Notes: generated from the sequence alone by a model not told the origin. Shown: positions 16,865-25,684, counted from the stretch's first letter. The stretch: DNA of 64,000 nucleotides from Streptacidiphilus sp. ASG 303 (GCF_020991365.1 NZ_JAJLRA010000006.1:62001-126000); one strand, 5' to 3'. Numbers and translations are program-made.

Positions 16865-16904
16865 ATTGGTCTAGGCCAAGCTCCCGGTACTGGTCTAAAC
16901 CACT
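16865..16904 (+). promoter_or_regulatory. Two DasR operators (dre) upstream of dasA
   Basis: ATTGGTCTAGGCCAAG at 16865-16880 and ACTGGTCTAAACCACT at 16889-16904 both match the dre consensus ACTGGTCTAGACCACT closely. They start 24 bp apart. They lie about 80-120 bp before dasA and about 170 bp from dasR, so DasR can control dasA and perhaps itself. Confidence 0.93.
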
Positions 16905-16983
16905 GAGGACCAGCACCACAATCCCCGGCCCATCCACGGAGTGTCTGCGATGGGGGGAGTTCGGGCATCCCGAGGAGGACGGC

Positions 16984-18279
16984 GTGAAGCGTCAGCTCAT
17001 TGCGGCGGTCGGTGTCGCAGCCATGGTGGTCGGCGTCGCGGCCTGCGGCTCCGACGCCAAGGGCGGCAAGACGGGCGACAGCGCGGGCAAGTCGCCCAAG
17101 TCCATCACGGTGTGGCTCACCGTCGACGCCCAGAACAACTGGCCGGAGCTGGTGAAGGCCGCCGACGACGCCCTCGTGGCCAAGCACCCGGGCCTGACGG
17201 TCAAGCACGAGTACTACGCCTGGACCGACAAGAACACCAAGCTCGACGCCGTGCTCGCCACCGACAAGGCCCCCGACGTGGTCGAGATGGGCAACACCGA
17301 GATGCTGCCCTACATGATCAAGGGCGCCTTCGCGGAGCTCGACGCCTCGAAGTTCGAGAACAGCGGCGCCTGGCTGGACGGCCTCAAGCTCTCGGCGACC
17401 TACCAGGACAAGACCTACGGCGTCCCGTACTACGCGGGCTCCCGCGTCGCCACCTGGCGCAAGGACGTCGCCGCGGCCGCCGGCGTCAAGGACGTGCCGA
17501 AGACCTACGCCGACCTGACCGCCGACCTCGACAGGATCCAGAAGAAGAACGGCGACAAGTTCTCCGCCTGGTACCAGCCCTCCCGCGACTGGTACACCGC
17601 GATGTCCTTCGTCGCCGACGCCGGCGGCGCCATCGCCAAGCCCGGCTCCGACGGCAAGTGGAAGTCCTCCCTCTCCGAGCCGGCCGCCGTCCAGGGCCTG
17701 AAGGCGTGGAAGGACGCCCTCGGGAAGTACATGCACGGCGACCTCACCAAGGACGAGGCCGACCGCTACATCGTCTACGGCCAGGGCAAGTCCGCCATGA
17801 TCTACGGCGCGTCCTGGGAGGGCGGCGCGGCCGCCGACCCGAAGCAGGACAAGACCGGCGGCAAGCTCAAGGACAACCTGGTCTCCTTCGTGATGCCCGG
17901 CCCGTCCGGCAAGGCCCTGCCGACCTTCCTCGGCGGCTCCGACCTGGCCGTCCCGGTCAAGTCGCAGGCCAAGGACCTCGCCTCCGAGTGGATCGCGGCC
18001 TTCACCGGCACCAAGAGCGAGGAGGGGCTGATCGGCAAGGGCAACCTGCCGAACAACAAGACCCAGCTCGCCCCGCTCAAGGCCGACCCGAAGACCGAGG
18101 CCACCGCCACCGCCGCCGAGATCAGCTGGTTCGTGCCGACCGCGCCGGGCTGGCTGCAGGTCGAGAAGCAGCAGGTCCTGCAGAACGCCCTCCAGGACAT
18201 CGCGACCGGCAAGAAGTCGGTGGAGGACGCGGCCAAGGCCGCCGACACCGCGATCGACCAGGTCATCAACAACGCCTGA
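16984..18279 (+). CDS. dasA: Chitobiose-binding lipoprotein of the DasABC transporter
   Basis: DasA captures N,N'-diacetylchitobiose for import. The 431-residue protein has a lipoprotein signal with lipobox VAAC at residues 18-21, then the Gly/Ser/Lys-rich tether. The body is a family-1 extracellular solute-binding protein: ITVWLTVDAQNNWPEL, ADAGGAIA and GGSDLAVPVKSQ, with aromatic residues (WYQPSRDWYTAM, ISWFVPTAPGW) that suit sugar stacking. GTG 16984 follows GAGGAC. It lies behind two dre sites and ahead of a perfect hairpin, an arrangement expected to give more DasA than permeases. Confidence 0.94.
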   Translation: MKRQLIAAVGVAAMVVGVAACGSDAKGGKTGDSAGKSPKSITVWLTVDAQNNWPELVKAADDALVAKHPGLTVKHEYYAWTDKNTKLDAVLATDKAPDVVEMGNTEMLPYMIKGAFAELDASKFENSGAWLDGLKLSATYQDKTYGVPYYAGSRVATWRKDVAAAAGVKDVPKTYADLTADLDRIQKKNGDKFSAWYQPSRDWYTAMSFVADAGGAIAKPGSDGKWKSSLSEPAAVQGLKAWKDALGKYMHGDLTKDEADRYIVYGQGKSAMIYGASWEGGAAADPKQDKTGGKLKDNLVSFVMPGPSGKALPTFLGGSDLAVPVKSQAKDLASEWIAAFTGTKSEEGLIGKGNLPNNKTQLAPLKADPKTEATATAAEISWFVPTAPGWLQVEKQQVLQNALQDIATGKKSVEDAAKAADTAIDQVINNA

Positions 18280-18284
18280 CCCTC

Positions 18285-18320
18285 CCGGAAGGGGCCCGCC
18301 GCGCGGCGGGCCCCTTCCGG
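18285..18320 (+). terminator. Perfect hairpin between dasA and dasB
   Basis: CCGGAAGGGGCCCGCC at 18285-18300 and its exact complement at 18305-18320 enclose a four-base loop, six bases after the dasA stop. It can stop most transcripts or protect the 3' end of a dasA message, with partial read-through into dasBC. Confidence 0.8.
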
Positions 18321-18399
18321 CCGGTCCCGCCGGCCCCACCCCTCCCGCCGGACGCGCCCCGCAGGCGCGGCCGCGTGAGGCACAGCTGAGGAGCACGTG

Positions 18400-19449
18400 A
18401 TGAGTGCCGCCCAGACCACCCCCGAGCAGTCGACCCCCGGGCAGACGGCCACCGGGCGGACGGCCCCGGAGCACACGGCCGCCGCCGCGGCCCCGCCGCC
18501 GCGGACCGCGAAGGCGTCCCCGGCCGGCCGGGCGCCGGGCTCCGGCCTGCGCCGGCGCCTCACCGGCGCCGCGCTCCCGTGGACGCTGCTGGCCCCGACC
18601 CTGCTGGTCCTGCTCCTGGTGCTGGGCTACCCGCTGACCCGGCTGGTGGTCCTGTCCTTCCAGAGGTTCGGGCAGTCCCAGCTGTGGGGCTTCCAGCCCG
18701 CGGAGTGGGTCGGGTTCGACAACTTCGCGGCCGTCCTCGGCGACGGCGTGTTCTGGTCCGTCGTCCTGCGGACGGTGCTCTTCACCACGGGTGCGGTCGT
18801 CCTCACCATGGTGCTCGGCATGCTGGTCGCGCTGCTCCTGGTGCGGGTCTCGACCTGGGTGAAGACGCTGGTCAACATCGCCCTGGTGGCGAGCTGGTCG
18901 ATGCCGATCGTGGTCGCCGTCACCGTCTTCAAGTGGATGTTCGACAGCGACTACGGCGTCGCGAACTGGCTCCTCAGCCGGATCCCCGGCGTCGACCTCA
19001 CGGGCCACAACTGGTTCACGAACAGCACCCAGGGCTTCCTCGTCATCACCGCCCTGGTGGTCTGGGGCGCCGTGCCCTTCGTCGCCATCACCCTGCACGC
19101 GGGCCTCACGCAGGTCCCCCGGGAGCTGGAGGAGGCCGCCCGCATGGACGGCGCGGGCGCCGCGGGCGTCTTCCGGCACGTCACCCTGCCGATCCTCAAG
19201 CCCGTCGTCGTCATGCTCACCACGCTCTCCGTCATCTGGGACATGGGCGTCTTCCCCCAGGTCTTCCTGATGCGCGGCGGCCACCCCGAGCCGGAGTACC
19301 AGCTCCTGACGACCTACTCCTACGACCGGGCGTTCGTCGCCAACGACTACGCCACCGGCTCCGCCATCGCCCTGGTCACCGTCCTGCTGCTGCTCGGCGT
19401 CGTCGCCGTCTACATGCGCCAGATGCTCACGATCGGAGAGGTGGAGTGA
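18400..19449 (+). CDS. dasB: Chitobiose ABC transporter permease DasB
   Basis: This 349-residue membrane protein has six predicted transmembrane segments after an Ala/Pro/Thr-rich N-terminus of about 45 residues. The EAA loop that contacts the ATPase is LEEAARMDGAGAAGVFRHVT. ATG 18400 follows GAGGAG with six bases spacing; an adjacent GTG at 18397 is too close. The dasC gene starts two bases after the stop. No ATPase is encoded here, as expected, since MsiK serves these importers elsewhere in Streptomyces. Confidence 0.93.
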   Translation: MSAAQTTPEQSTPGQTATGRTAPEHTAAAAAPPPRTAKASPAGRAPGSGLRRRLTGAALPWTLLAPTLLVLLLVLGYPLTRLVVLSFQRFGQSQLWGFQPAEWVGFDNFAAVLGDGVFWSVVLRTVLFTTGAVVLTMVLGMLVALLLVRVSTWVKTLVNIALVASWSMPIVVAVTVFKWMFDSDYGVANWLLSRIPGVDLTGHNWFTNSTQGFLVITALVVWGAVPFVAITLHAGLTQVPRELEEAARMDGAGAAGVFRHVTLPILKPVVVMLTTLSVIWDMGVFPQVFLMRGGHPEPEYQLLTTYSYDRAFVANDYATGSAIALVTVLLLLGVVAVYMRQMLTIGEVE

Positions 19450-19451
19450 CG

Positions 19452-20342
19452 ATGACGCCGACGGCCCCCGCCGCCGAGGCGGCCCCGCCCGCCGCCGCCC
19501 GCCCCGCCCCGGCCCGGCGCCGCCGCCCCCGCGGCCGCGCCCTGTACAACGCCCTGGGCGTGCTCGTCGCCCTGGTCGCCGGCTTCCCGGTGTACTGGAT
19601 GGTCAACACGGCCTTCAAGCCGGCCAAGGACGCCATCGACCCGGACCCGAAGTTCCTGCCCTGGCCGATGACGCTGGACAACGTCCGCCGGGCCTTCCAG
19701 ATCTCCGACTTCTGGGGCCCGATCGGCCGCAGCCTGGTCATCGCGGCGAGCACGGTCGGCATCGGCCTGGTGGTCGGGCTGCTCGCCGCCCTCGCGATCT
19801 CGCGCTTCGCCTTCCGCGGCCGCAGGGCGGTCATCGTCGGCATCCTCACGGTCCAGATGGTCCCGCTGATCGCGATGATCATCCCGGTCTTCCTGATGCT
19901 CAACGACATCGGCCAGTACGACAAACTGACCGGGATCATCCTCACGTACCTGACCTTCATCCTCCCCTTCACGGTGTGGACGCTGCGCGGCTTCATCGTC
20001 AACATCCCCCGGGAGCTGGAGGAGTCGGCCATGGTCGACGGCTGCAGCCGCACCGGCGCCTTCGTCCGCGTCGTCTTCCCGCTGCTCGCCCCCGGCCTCG
20101 TGGCCACCGCCGTCTACGGCTTCATCCAGGCGTGGAACGAGTACCTCTACGCCCTGATGCTGCTCAGCAAGGAGCACCAGACCGCCCCCGTGTGGCTCGG
20201 CAACTTCACCACCCAGCACGGCACCGAGTACGCGCCCATGATGGCCGGCGCCACGCTGATGGCCGTCCCCGTCGTGGTCTTCTTCCTCCTCGTCCAGCGC
20301 AGGATCGCCTCCGGTCTGACCGCCGGCGCCGTGAAGGGCTGA
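19452..20342 (+). CDS. dasC: Chitobiose ABC transporter permease DasC
   Basis: The 296-residue protein is the second inner-membrane subunit. It has six hydrophobic segments and the EAA loop LEESAMVDGCSRTGAFVRVV. The N-terminal 30 residues are Ala/Pro/Arg-rich. It follows dasB after two bases and precedes the GH3 gene by six bases, so all three are one transcript. Family is MalG-like. Confidence 0.93.
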   Translation: MTPTAPAAEAAPPAAARPAPARRRRPRGRALYNALGVLVALVAGFPVYWMVNTAFKPAKDAIDPDPKFLPWPMTLDNVRRAFQISDFWGPIGRSLVIAASTVGIGLVVGLLAALAISRFAFRGRRAVIVGILTVQMVPLIAMIIPVFLMLNDIGQYDKLTGIILTYLTFILPFTVWTLRGFIVNIPRELEESAMVDGCSRTGAFVRVVFPLLAPGLVATAVYGFIQAWNEYLYALMLLSKEHQTAPVWLGNFTTQHGTEYAPMMAGATLMAVPVVVFFLLVQRRIASGLTAGAVKG

Positions 20343-20348
20343 AACCCC

Positions 20349-21905
20349 GTGAGCATCCTCGTCCCCACCGCCCCGCACGCGGACACCCTCCACCGCGACG
20401 CCCTGACGGTCCTCCAGCCCGGCTTCGTCGGCACCGCCCCGCCCGACTGGCTCCGCCGCCACCTGGCCGCCGGCCTCGGCTCCGTCGCCCTCTTCGCCCG
20501 CAACGTCACCGACCCGGGGCAGCTCGCCGCGCTCACCGCCGCCCTGCGCGAGGAGAACCCCGACGTCCTCGTCGCCATCGACGAGGAGGGCGGCGACGTC
20601 ACCCGGCTGGAGGCCGGCTCCGGCTCCTCCTGGCCCGGCAACCTCGCCCTCGGCGCCGTCGACGACCCCGCCCTCACCCGCGACGTCGCCCGCGAGCTCG
20701 GCCGCGCCCTGGCCGCCTGCGGCGTCAACTACAACTGGGCGCCCTCCGCCGACGTCAACTCCAACCCCGGCAACCCCGTCATCGGGGTGCGCTCCTTCGG
20801 CGCCGACCCGGGCCTGTGCGCCCGGCACACCGCCGCCTGGGTCGAGGGCCTGCAGTCCGCCGGCGTCGCCGCCTGCGCCAAGCACTTCCCCGGCCACGGC
20901 GACACCGCCGTCGACTCCCACCACGGCCTGCCCGTCGTCGACGTCGACGTCGACCGGCTGCACTCCCGCGACCTGCTGCCCTTCAAGGCCGCGATCCGGG
21001 CCGGCGCCAAGGCCGTGATGACCGCCCACATCGTCGTCCCGGCCCTGGACACCGACCACCCCGCCACCCTCAGCCGCGCCGTCCTCCACGACCTGCTGCG
21101 CGCCGCCCCCGAGGACGGCGGCCTCGGCTACGACGGCCTCATCGTCACCGACGGCATCGAGATGGGCGCCATCGCCGACACCTACGGCACGGCCGAGGGG
21201 ACCGTCCTCGCCCTCGCCGCCGGGGCCGACGCGATCTGCGTCGGCGGCGGCCTGGCCGACGAGGAGACCGTCCTGCACCTGCGGGACGCCGTCGTCGCCG
21301 CCGTCCGCGCCGGACGCATCCCCGAGCAGCGCCTCGCCGAGGCCGCCGACCGGGTCCGCCGGCTCGGCGCCTGGGCCCGCGCCCGCGCCGCCGCCGCCGT
21401 CCCCGTCGAACCCGACCTCGCCGTCGGCCTGCGCGCCGCCCGCCGCGCCCTGCGGGTCGTCCGCGCCCCCGGCCGGTCCTGGACGCCGGTCACCGAGCGC
21501 CCGTACGTGGCCTCCTTCTCCCCGGCGGCCAACATCGCCGTCGGCGACGCGACCCCCTGGGGCGTCGCCGGGATGCTCGCCGCCCGCCTCCCCGGCACCC
21601 GCACGCGGGGCATCGGCCCGGCCGACGCCGCCCCGGACCGGCGGGCGGCCCTCGTGGGGGAGGTGCTCGCCGAGGCGCAGGACCGTAGGATCGTCCTCGT
21701 CGTACGCGACGTGCACCGGCACGCCTGGATGGCTGCCGCTGTGGAGGACCTGCTCGCCGCCCGCCCCGACGCAGCCGTCGTCGAGATGGGCGTCCCGCAG
21801 GCCCCTCCCGTCGGGGCACTGCACGTCGCCACGCATGGAGCGGCCCGTGTGTGCGGACTGGCCGCCGTAGAGGTCCTCACCGGGCAGCCGCCCGCGCTGG
21901 GGTAG
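20349..21905 (+). CDS. Family 3 glycoside hydrolase, beta-N-acetylglucosaminidase-like
   Basis: The 518-residue protein probably splits imported chitobiose or related N-acetylglucosaminides in the cytoplasm, since no signal peptide is seen. The NagZ-type signature ACAKHFPGHGDTAVDSHHGLP is present, with the His/Asp acid-base dyad in DSH. The nucleophile region reads GLIVTDGIEMGAI, and the Asp is in place. A C-terminal domain of about 170 residues follows the barrel. It lies six bases after dasC, supporting a role in the Das pathway. Substrate is inferred from family and context. Confidence 0.88.
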   Translation: MSILVPTAPHADTLHRDALTVLQPGFVGTAPPDWLRRHLAAGLGSVALFARNVTDPGQLAALTAALREENPDVLVAIDEEGGDVTRLEAGSGSSWPGNLALGAVDDPALTRDVARELGRALAACGVNYNWAPSADVNSNPGNPVIGVRSFGADPGLCARHTAAWVEGLQSAGVAACAKHFPGHGDTAVDSHHGLPVVDVDVDRLHSRDLLPFKAAIRAGAKAVMTAHIVVPALDTDHPATLSRAVLHDLLRAAPEDGGLGYDGLIVTDGIEMGAIADTYGTAEGTVLALAAGADAICVGGGLADEETVLHLRDAVVAAVRAGRIPEQRLAEAADRVRRLGAWARARAAAAVPVEPDLAVGLRAARRALRVVRAPGRSWTPVTERPYVASFSPAANIAVGDATPWGVAGMLAARLPGTRTRGIGPADAAPDRRAALVGEVLAEAQDRRIVLVVRDVHRHAWMAAAVEDLLAARPDAAVVEMGVPQAPPVGALHVATHGAARVCGLAAVEVLTGQPPALG

Positions 21906-21931
21906 AACCACCTTCTCCGGAGGTCCACCAG

Positions 21932-22993
21932 ATGTCCGACACGCACGCTGTCGCCCCCGTCCCCGGACGCGTCATGGCGGGGGAGATGGCCGAGCAGCCG
22001 GCTGTCCTGCAGCGCGTCCTCGACGAGGGCGCACCCCGCATCCGCGCGATCGCCGCCGAGATCGCGGCCCGCGGTCCCCGCTTCGTGCTCCTCACCGGCC
22101 GCGGCACCTCGGACAACGCCGCGCTGTACGCCAAGTACCTGGTCGAGATCCTGCTCGGCAGGCCCGCCGGGCTCACCTCGATGTCCACCACCACCGCCTA
22201 CGGGGCCCGGCAGGACCTGCGGGACTGCCTGGTCGTCACCGTCAGCCAGTCCGGCGGCTCGCCCGACCTGGTCGCCTCCACCCGGGCCGCCCGCGAGGCG
22301 GGGGCGGTCACCCTGGCCGTCACCAACAACGCGGCCTCCCCGCTGGCCGAGGTCTCCGAGTACCACGTCGACGTGCTGGCCGGGCCGGAGAAGGCGCTGC
22401 CCGCGACCAAGACCTACACCGCCGAGCTGCTCGCCCTCTACCTCCTCGTCGAGGGCCTGCGCGGCGGCGACGGCGCCGCCGCCAAGGCGCTCCCCGAGCT
22501 GGCCGCGGGCGTGCTGGCCCGCCAGGACGAGGTGCGCGCGCTCGCCGAGCGGTACCGCTTCGCCCAGCGGCTCGTCCTCACCTCGCGTGGCTACGGCTAC
22601 CCGACCGCCCGCGAGGCCGCGCTCAAGCTCATGGAGACCACCTACATCCCGGCCACCCCGTTCTCCGGCGCGGACCTGCTGCACGGCCCGCTGGCCATGG
22701 TGGACAACGTCTCGCCGGTGATCGCGGTCGTCCCCGACGGCAAGGGCGGCGAGGCCCTGCAGCCCGTGCTGGACCGGCTGCGCGGCCGGGGCGCCGACCT
22801 CGTCGTCGTCGGCCCGCAGGCGCAGGTCGACGCGGCCTCCGCGGGCTTCGCCCTCCCGGCGGGCGTCCCCGAGGAGCTCCAGCCGGTCCTGGAGATCCTG
22901 CCGCTCCAGCGGCTCGCGTACGAGGTCACGATCGCGCGCGGCCAGGACCCGGACGCGCCCCGCGCCCTCGCGAAGGTCACCGAGACCCACTGA
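21932..22993 (+). CDS. SIS-domain sugar-phosphate isomerase (AgaS/GlmS-like)
   Basis: Two sugar isomerase (SIS) domains occupy the 353 residues, with LLTGRGTSDNAALYAKYL and VTVSQSGGSPDLVAS in the first, and LTSRGYGYPTAREAALKLMET in the second. These match the isomerase half of GlmS and the AgaS-type aminosugar deaminases. A role converting glucosamine-6-phosphate to fructose-6-phosphate would complete the Das pathway; this is inference from family and position. ATG 21932 follows GGAGG. Confidence 0.85.
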   Translation: MSDTHAVAPVPGRVMAGEMAEQPAVLQRVLDEGAPRIRAIAAEIAARGPRFVLLTGRGTSDNAALYAKYLVEILLGRPAGLTSMSTTTAYGARQDLRDCLVVTVSQSGGSPDLVASTRAAREAGAVTLAVTNNAASPLAEVSEYHVDVLAGPEKALPATKTYTAELLALYLLVEGLRGGDGAAAKALPELAAGVLARQDEVRALAERYRFAQRLVLTSRGYGYPTAREAALKLMETTYIPATPFSGADLLHGPLAMVDNVSPVIAVVPDGKGGEALQPVLDRLRGRGADLVVVGPQAQVDAASAGFALPAGVPEELQPVLEILPLQRLAYEVTIARGQDPDAPRALAKVTETH

Positions 22994-23010
22994 GGGCGGC
23001 CGGCGCCCGC

Positions 23011-23047
23011 CGGGCCCGGGCCCCCGTCCGACGGGGGCCCGGGCCCG
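23011..23047 (+). terminator. Strong hairpin at the end of the das cluster
   Basis: A 17-bp perfect stem (CGGGCCCGGGCCCCCGT at 23011-23027 with 23031-23047) encloses three bases, 18 bases after the SIS gene stop. Confidence 0.85.
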
Positions 23048-23122
23048 GCCCGCGGCGGCACGCCCCCGGCCGCCCCTGCGGCCGCCCCTTGCGGTCCGCC
23101 GGGAGGCCGTTAGCCTGGCCGC

Positions 23123-23575
23123 GTGACCGAGATGATCAGCAGTCAGCCCGACGTCCCCGGCCGCCGCGGCCCCTCCGCCACGGTCGAGGTCGAGCCCCTC
23201 GCCGTCGGCCCGGTGCGCACCGCGTACGCCCCCGACCACGACGGCGACCCGGACCCCGGCGAGATCGTGTGGACCTGGGTCCCCTACGAGGAGAACGACG
23301 GCCGCGGCAAGGACCGGCCCGTCCTGGTGGTGGCCCGCGAGGCGGGCGGGACCCTGCTGGCCGTGATGCTCTCCAGCAAGGAGCACGACGGGCAGCGCGA
23401 CTGGGTGCCCATCGGCTCCGGCCCCTGGGACCGCACCGGCCGGGACTCCTGGGTGGCCCTCGACCGGGTCATGCGGGTCCACCCGGACGGCATGCGCCGC
23501 GAGGCCTGCGCGCTGGACCGGGCCCGCTTCAACCTGGTCGTGGACCACCTGCGGCTGCGCTACCGCTGGCGCTGA
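23123..23575 (+). CDS. PemK/MazF-fold protein
   Basis: The C-terminal 110 of 150 residues resemble the PemK/MazF fold: GEIVWTWVPYEE, then GKDRPVLVVARE, then LSSKEHDGQRDWVPI and SWVALDRVMRVHP. Such proteins are typically mRNA interferases, but the usual small antitoxin gene is not found on either side, and an N-terminal stretch of about 45 residues precedes the fold. It may be a domesticated member rather than an active toxin. GTG 23123 is the only good start. Confidence 0.75.
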   Translation: MTEMISSQPDVPGRRGPSATVEVEPLAVGPVRTAYAPDHDGDPDPGEIVWTWVPYEENDGRGKDRPVLVVAREAGGTLLAVMLSSKEHDGQRDWVPIGSGPWDRTGRDSWVALDRVMRVHPDGMRREACALDRARFNLVVDHLRLRYRWR

Positions 23576-23788
23576 GCCCCCGCGGCGGCCGTCCGTCCCG
23601 GGGCGGCCGCCGGCCCGGCCGGGAGCAGGTCCGTCCGCTGGGGCCGCTGGGGCCGCTGAGGCCGCCGTGGACGCGGCGGCACGGGTCCGGAGGCCCGCCC
23701 GGCGCCCGGCCCGTCCGCGAGCCCGTCCGCGAGCCGCCCGCCCGGCAGCCGCCCGGCAGCCGCCCGGCGCGGGGCGGGGCGGGGCCGG
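23576..23788. other. Gene gap with short direct repeats
   Basis: The gap between the PemK-like and ATPase genes contains three near-copies of GGGGCCGCT (23640-23660) and repeats of GTCCGCGAGCC and GGCAGCCGCCC at 23711-23770. No ORF or known site is evident. Confidence 0.6.
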
Positions 23789-24280
23789 TCAGGCGCAGGC
23801 GGCGGCCGACACGGTCGCCCAGACGGACTTCCCGTCCCGGGTCGGGGGGGTCCAGCCCCAGGCGCGGCTCAGCGCGCCGATCAGGTGCAGTCCGCGCCCC
23901 GACTCGGCGAAGCCGTCGGCCTGCCGGACGACCGGCACGTCGGTGCTGGGGTCGGAGACCGCGCAGAGGACCGTCCGGCCGCGGCGCAGCAGCCCCAGGC
24001 CGACCAGGTTGGGCGTGCCGGCCCCGCCGCGCGTGCCGCCCAGCCCGTGGCGGATCGCGTTGCTCAGCATCTCGGACACGATCACCTCGACGTCGTCGAC
24101 GAGGTCGGGCATGTCCCAGCCCTGGAGGGTCGATCTGGTGAAGTGCCGGGCGACGCCCGCCGCCTGAAGGTCCCCGCTGAGCGCACAGGTCGCGAAGGTG
24201 CCGCTCTCTGCCGGTTCCTCGCCGCGCCCTCCGGGCAGCAGCGCGAGACCGGCCGGTCGAATCGCCGTATCCGCTGTCAT
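23789..24280 (-). CDS. RsbW-like ATP-binding protein (HATPase_c_2)
   Basis: This 163-residue protein has the GHKL kinase fold of anti-sigma kinases: VEVIVSEMLSNAIRHGLGG (N box with Glu and Asn) and DGFAESGRGLHLIGALSRAWGW (G boxes). Streptomyces carry dozens of such genes, usually near DUF397 and XRE-DUF5753 genes, as here. Target sigma factor or partner is unknown. ATG 24280 has GGAG six bases upstream. Confidence 0.85.
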   Translation of the reverse strand: MTADTAIRPAGLALLPGGRGEEPAESGTFATCALSGDLQAAGVARHFTRSTLQGWDMPDLVDDVEVIVSEMLSNAIRHGLGGTRGGAGTPNLVGLGLLRRGRTVLCAVSDPSTDVPVVRQADGFAESGRGLHLIGALSRAWGWTPPTRDGKSVWATVSAAACA

Positions 24281-24461
24281 CACGATCTCCGTGGCCCTTT
24301 CGGGCGTCTCGGGCGCGAACGGTGCCTGCGCGCTCCACTATCCACGCCCCACCCCTGTCGCTGCAAGCACATCTGCAATTACAGTCGTAAGCACACCGGT
24401 AAGAACATGCGCACGTGCAGATGCACGTGCAGACGATCGTGAGGACGAAGGAGCACCCCTC

Positions 24462-24695
24462 GTGGAGCAGATCCCCAACGGCGTGCAGGCCACCCGCATC
24501 CCGGGGGTGACCTGGAGGAAGAGCCGCCGCAGCAACCCCAACGGCAACTGCGTGGAGCTCGCCGCCCTCCCCGGGGGCGGCGCGGCCATCCGCAACTCCC
24601 GTGACCCCGAGGGCCCGGCGCTCGTCTACACACCCGAGGAGATCGCGGCCTTCATCGGCGGTGTGAAGGACGGCGACTTCGACGCGCTGGTCTGA
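24462..24695 (+). CDS. DUF397 protein
   Basis: The 77-residue product has the DUF397 pattern: VTWRKSRRSNPNGNCVELA, then IRNSRDPEGPALVYTPEEI, with a Phe-rich end. GTG 24462 has AAGGAG eight bases upstream. DUF397 proteins are usually encoded beside XRE-DUF5753 regulators, as here, and their partner role is thought to resemble an antitoxin or cofactor. Its upstream region (24360-24461) contains short palindromic stretches ATGCACGTGCA-like. Confidence 0.88.
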   Translation: MEQIPNGVQATRIPGVTWRKSRRSNPNGNCVELAALPGGGAAIRNSRDPEGPALVYTPEEIAAFIGGVKDGDFDALV

Positions 24696-24766
24696 CCGGC
24701 CGCTGTACCTGACCCGTCGGCAGTGCAAGACTGAGCGCCTGCGCGCAGTCACCCAGGGGAGTCGGA

Positions 24767-25678
24767 ATGACCGCCACGCGGCCGGGCGGCGAGCCGTCCA
24801 TAAGGCGCTACCTCGAGCACCCTCGGGGCGGCCCGACGGTGCTCCGCATCGTGCTCGGCACCCAGCTCCGCAGGTTGCGCGAGCGCTCCGGCATCACCCG
24901 CGAGGCCGCCGGGGACGCGATCCGCGGCTCCCACGCGAAGATCAGCCGGCTGGAGCTGGGCCGGACGGGCTTCAAGGAGCGGGACGTCTCCGACCTGCTC
25001 ACCCTCTACGGGGTGACCGACGAGGCGGAGCGGGCCGACTTCCTGGCGCTCGCCCGGCAGGCCAGTACGCCCGGCTGGTGGAACCGGTACAGCGACGTGC
25101 TGCCCAGCTGGTTCGAGACCCACATCGGCCTGGAGGAGGCCGCCTCGGTCATCCGGACCTACGAGGTCCAGTTCATCCCCGGCCTCCTGCAGACCGAGGA
25201 GTACGCCCGCGCCGTCGTCCGGCTCGGCCACCCCCGGTCCCCCGTGCCCGAGGTGGAGCGGCGCGTCCAGCTCCGGATGGAGCGCCAGAAGCTGCTGCGG
25301 GCCGAGGGCGCGCCCCGCCTGTGGGCGGTCATGGACGAGGCCTCGCTGCGGCGCCCGCTGGGCGGCCCGGCGATGATGCGCGCCCAGTTCGAGAGGCTGC
25401 TGGAGGCCGCGCGGCTCCCGAACGTCACGCTCCAGGTCGCGCCGTTCGAGGTCGGCGGCCTCGCCGCGGCCGGCGGGCCCATCACCATCCTGCGGTTCCA
25501 GGAGCCGGACCTGCCGGACATCGTCTACCTGGAGCAGCTGACCAGCGCCCTCTACCTGGACAAGCCGGACGACGTCGACAACTACCTGGCCGTGCTGGAC
25601 CGCCTCTCCGCGGAGGCGTGCACGCCCCGGCAGACCGAGGAGTTCCTCCAGGGGCTGATCGACGCCGGCAGGGGCTGA
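24767..25678 (+). CDS. XRE-family helix-turn-helix regulator with DUF5753 domain
   Basis: The 303-residue protein has an N-terminal helix-turn-helix (TQLRRLRERSGITREAAGDA, AKISRLELGR) at residues about 30-90. A DUF5753 domain follows (YEVQFIPGLLQTEEYARAVV, WAVMDEASLRRPLGG, ITILRFQEPDLPDIVYLE). This class sits next to DUF397 and RsbW-like genes all over Streptomyces genomes. Its target is probably its own region; no palindromic operator was identified. Confidence 0.9.
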   Translation: MTATRPGGEPSIRRYLEHPRGGPTVLRIVLGTQLRRLRERSGITREAAGDAIRGSHAKISRLELGRTGFKERDVSDLLTLYGVTDEAERADFLALARQASTPGWWNRYSDVLPSWFETHIGLEEAASVIRTYEVQFIPGLLQTEEYARAVVRLGHPRSPVPEVERRVQLRMERQKLLRAEGAPRLWAVMDEASLRRPLGGPAMMRAQFERLLEAARLPNVTLQVAPFEVGGLAAAGGPITILRFQEPDLPDIVYLEQLTSALYLDKPDDVDNYLAVLDRLSAEACTPRQTEEFLQGLIDAGRG

Positions 25679-25684
25679 GCCGGC

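Noticed and set aside
16705-19284. Very long minus-strand frame opposite dasA and dasB
   Set aside because: It is a shadow of the das genes in GC-rich DNA. Its product is low-complexity Gly/Asp/Arg and overlaps well-recognised genes.
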